From Leptasterias polaris (Eukaryota; Echinodermata; Asteroidea; Forcipulatida; Asteriidae), in NCBI GenBank assembly GCA_037783415.1, contig JAZGTN010000192.1, forward strand, positions 2,852,001 to 2,916,000: a stretch of DNA of 64,000 bases. The letters run 5' to 3'. Below the pieces are notes generated by a model, which was given only the letters and a program-made list of their open reading frames with translations, did not search any database and had not been told where the DNA came from. The position numbers were made by a program, and so were the translations under genes. Shown here piece after piece: positions 63,541 to 64,000 of the stretch. Every line of letters begins with the position of its first letter. The stretch's first letter is position 1.

Positions 63541-64000
63541 CATTTGAAAATCATAGTGAAGGGTTTCAAAAACTTAAGAAGAACTTACATTTTTCAACAT
63601 ACCTCACATGACATTCCAAGTTGACCTTCTCTTATTCATGATGGATACTGCTGCTCTTCAATCTGTAAATAATCTGCAAGCAAAGTGAGACACACTGTCA
63701 TTAACCTTAAACATTTGATCAAATGTCAACATGCTTGGGCAGAGTTTAAGTAACAGTACAACATTTGCTCAAGAACAATTTGAGAGTTGATATATCATTA
63801 GATTGGTAAATTTCCGTATAAAATTTGACTTAAATTTTCTTTAACTTTGACACATATTTTCTTTAAAGTTTGTTACAGATTTTTTCCTTAAATTTTGTTA
63901 CAGATTTTTCCTTAAACTTTGTTACAAATGTTACTCTCTGAAACTTTGCCAAAAAATGTACCTTTTGAAACTTTATTAAACTTCTAACTTCTTACCCGTC

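Larger units (their letters stand above)
1..64000. repeat. Tandem macrosatellite array, 8,180-bp unit, 7.8 copies
   Basis: The first bases of the window recur at 8181, 16361, 24541, 32721, 40901, 49081 and 57261, always 8,180 bp apart. The internal landmarks (retrotransposon, hairpin, 48-bp array) keep the same offsets throughout. All units have the same orientation. Differences seen are single bases at unit offsets 2638, 4484 and 6984, plus a length-neutral indel cluster in unit 3. I compared ORF-bearing parts and many other lines, but not every base of every unit. No flanking single-copy sequence is present, so true copy number and array ends are unknown. It could be a chromosomal macrosatellite, a concatemer of an extrachromosomal circle, or partly an assembly product. 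Confidence 0.97.
57261..64000. repeat. Macrosatellite unit 8, partial
   Basis: The window cuts this unit at offset 6740, just before the hairpin. The GC block, 48-bp array and telomere-like tract therefore fall outside. Variant state: C at 59898 and C at 61744. Satellite blocks lie at 57325-59075, 62118-63199 and 63541-63820. Confidence 0.95.

Noticed and set aside
1..64000. rRNA, histone or snRNA gene array
   Set aside because: Long tandem arrays often hold such genes, but no rRNA, histone or snRNA sequence was recognised in the unit.

Overview
The window is one long head-to-tail array. A unit of exactly 8,180 bp repeats 7.8 times: seven full units starting at 1, 8181, 16361, 24541, 32721, 40901 and 49081, and a partial eighth from 57261 to the window end. 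The array runs off both ends, so the unit boundary used here is only the window phase. Copies looked almost base-for-base identical wherever I compared them. I found three single-base differences and one cluster of small indels that cancel in length. I found no intact protein-coding gene, rRNA gene or functional tRNA gene.

The content is eukaryotic and most probably from a marine invertebrate. Each unit carries a dead non-LTR retrotransposon of the CR1/L2-like type (PHD-type finger, APE-type endonuclease remnant, reverse transcriptase), a tRNA-derived SINE with a MIR-like body, and CCCTAA/TTAGGG-type telomere-like sequence. I cannot name the species.

Layout of one unit, as offsets in unit 1 (add 8,180 per unit): 65-1815, old diverged satellite-like sequence; 1816-4857, the retrotransposon on the + strand, broken by frameshifts, stops and internal deletions; 4858-5939, more of the same satellite; 5940-6280, a SINE on the - strand; 6281-6560, satellite again; 6561-6768, AT-rich short repeats; 6769-6848, a 38-bp inverted repeat with a 4-nt loop; 6849-6960, A/T-rich microsatellite; 6985-7130, a GC-rich block with two hairpins and a strong G-quadruplex motif; 7157-7575, about eight copies of a 48-bp minisatellite; 7587-7667, degenerate telomere-like repeats; 7668-8180 and on to offset 64, unclassified AT-rich sequence.

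The best interpretation is a homogenised macrosatellite, possibly subtelomeric, whose unit captured a LINE and a SINE before amplification. The same inactivating lesions appear in every copy, so they predate the current array. The most unusual parts are the exact 8,180-bp period, the hairpin/G-quadruplex/minisatellite/telomere-like block repeated in every unit, and unit 3 with its length-neutral indel cluster. An assembly or consensus artefact must be excluded before any of this is taken as biology.
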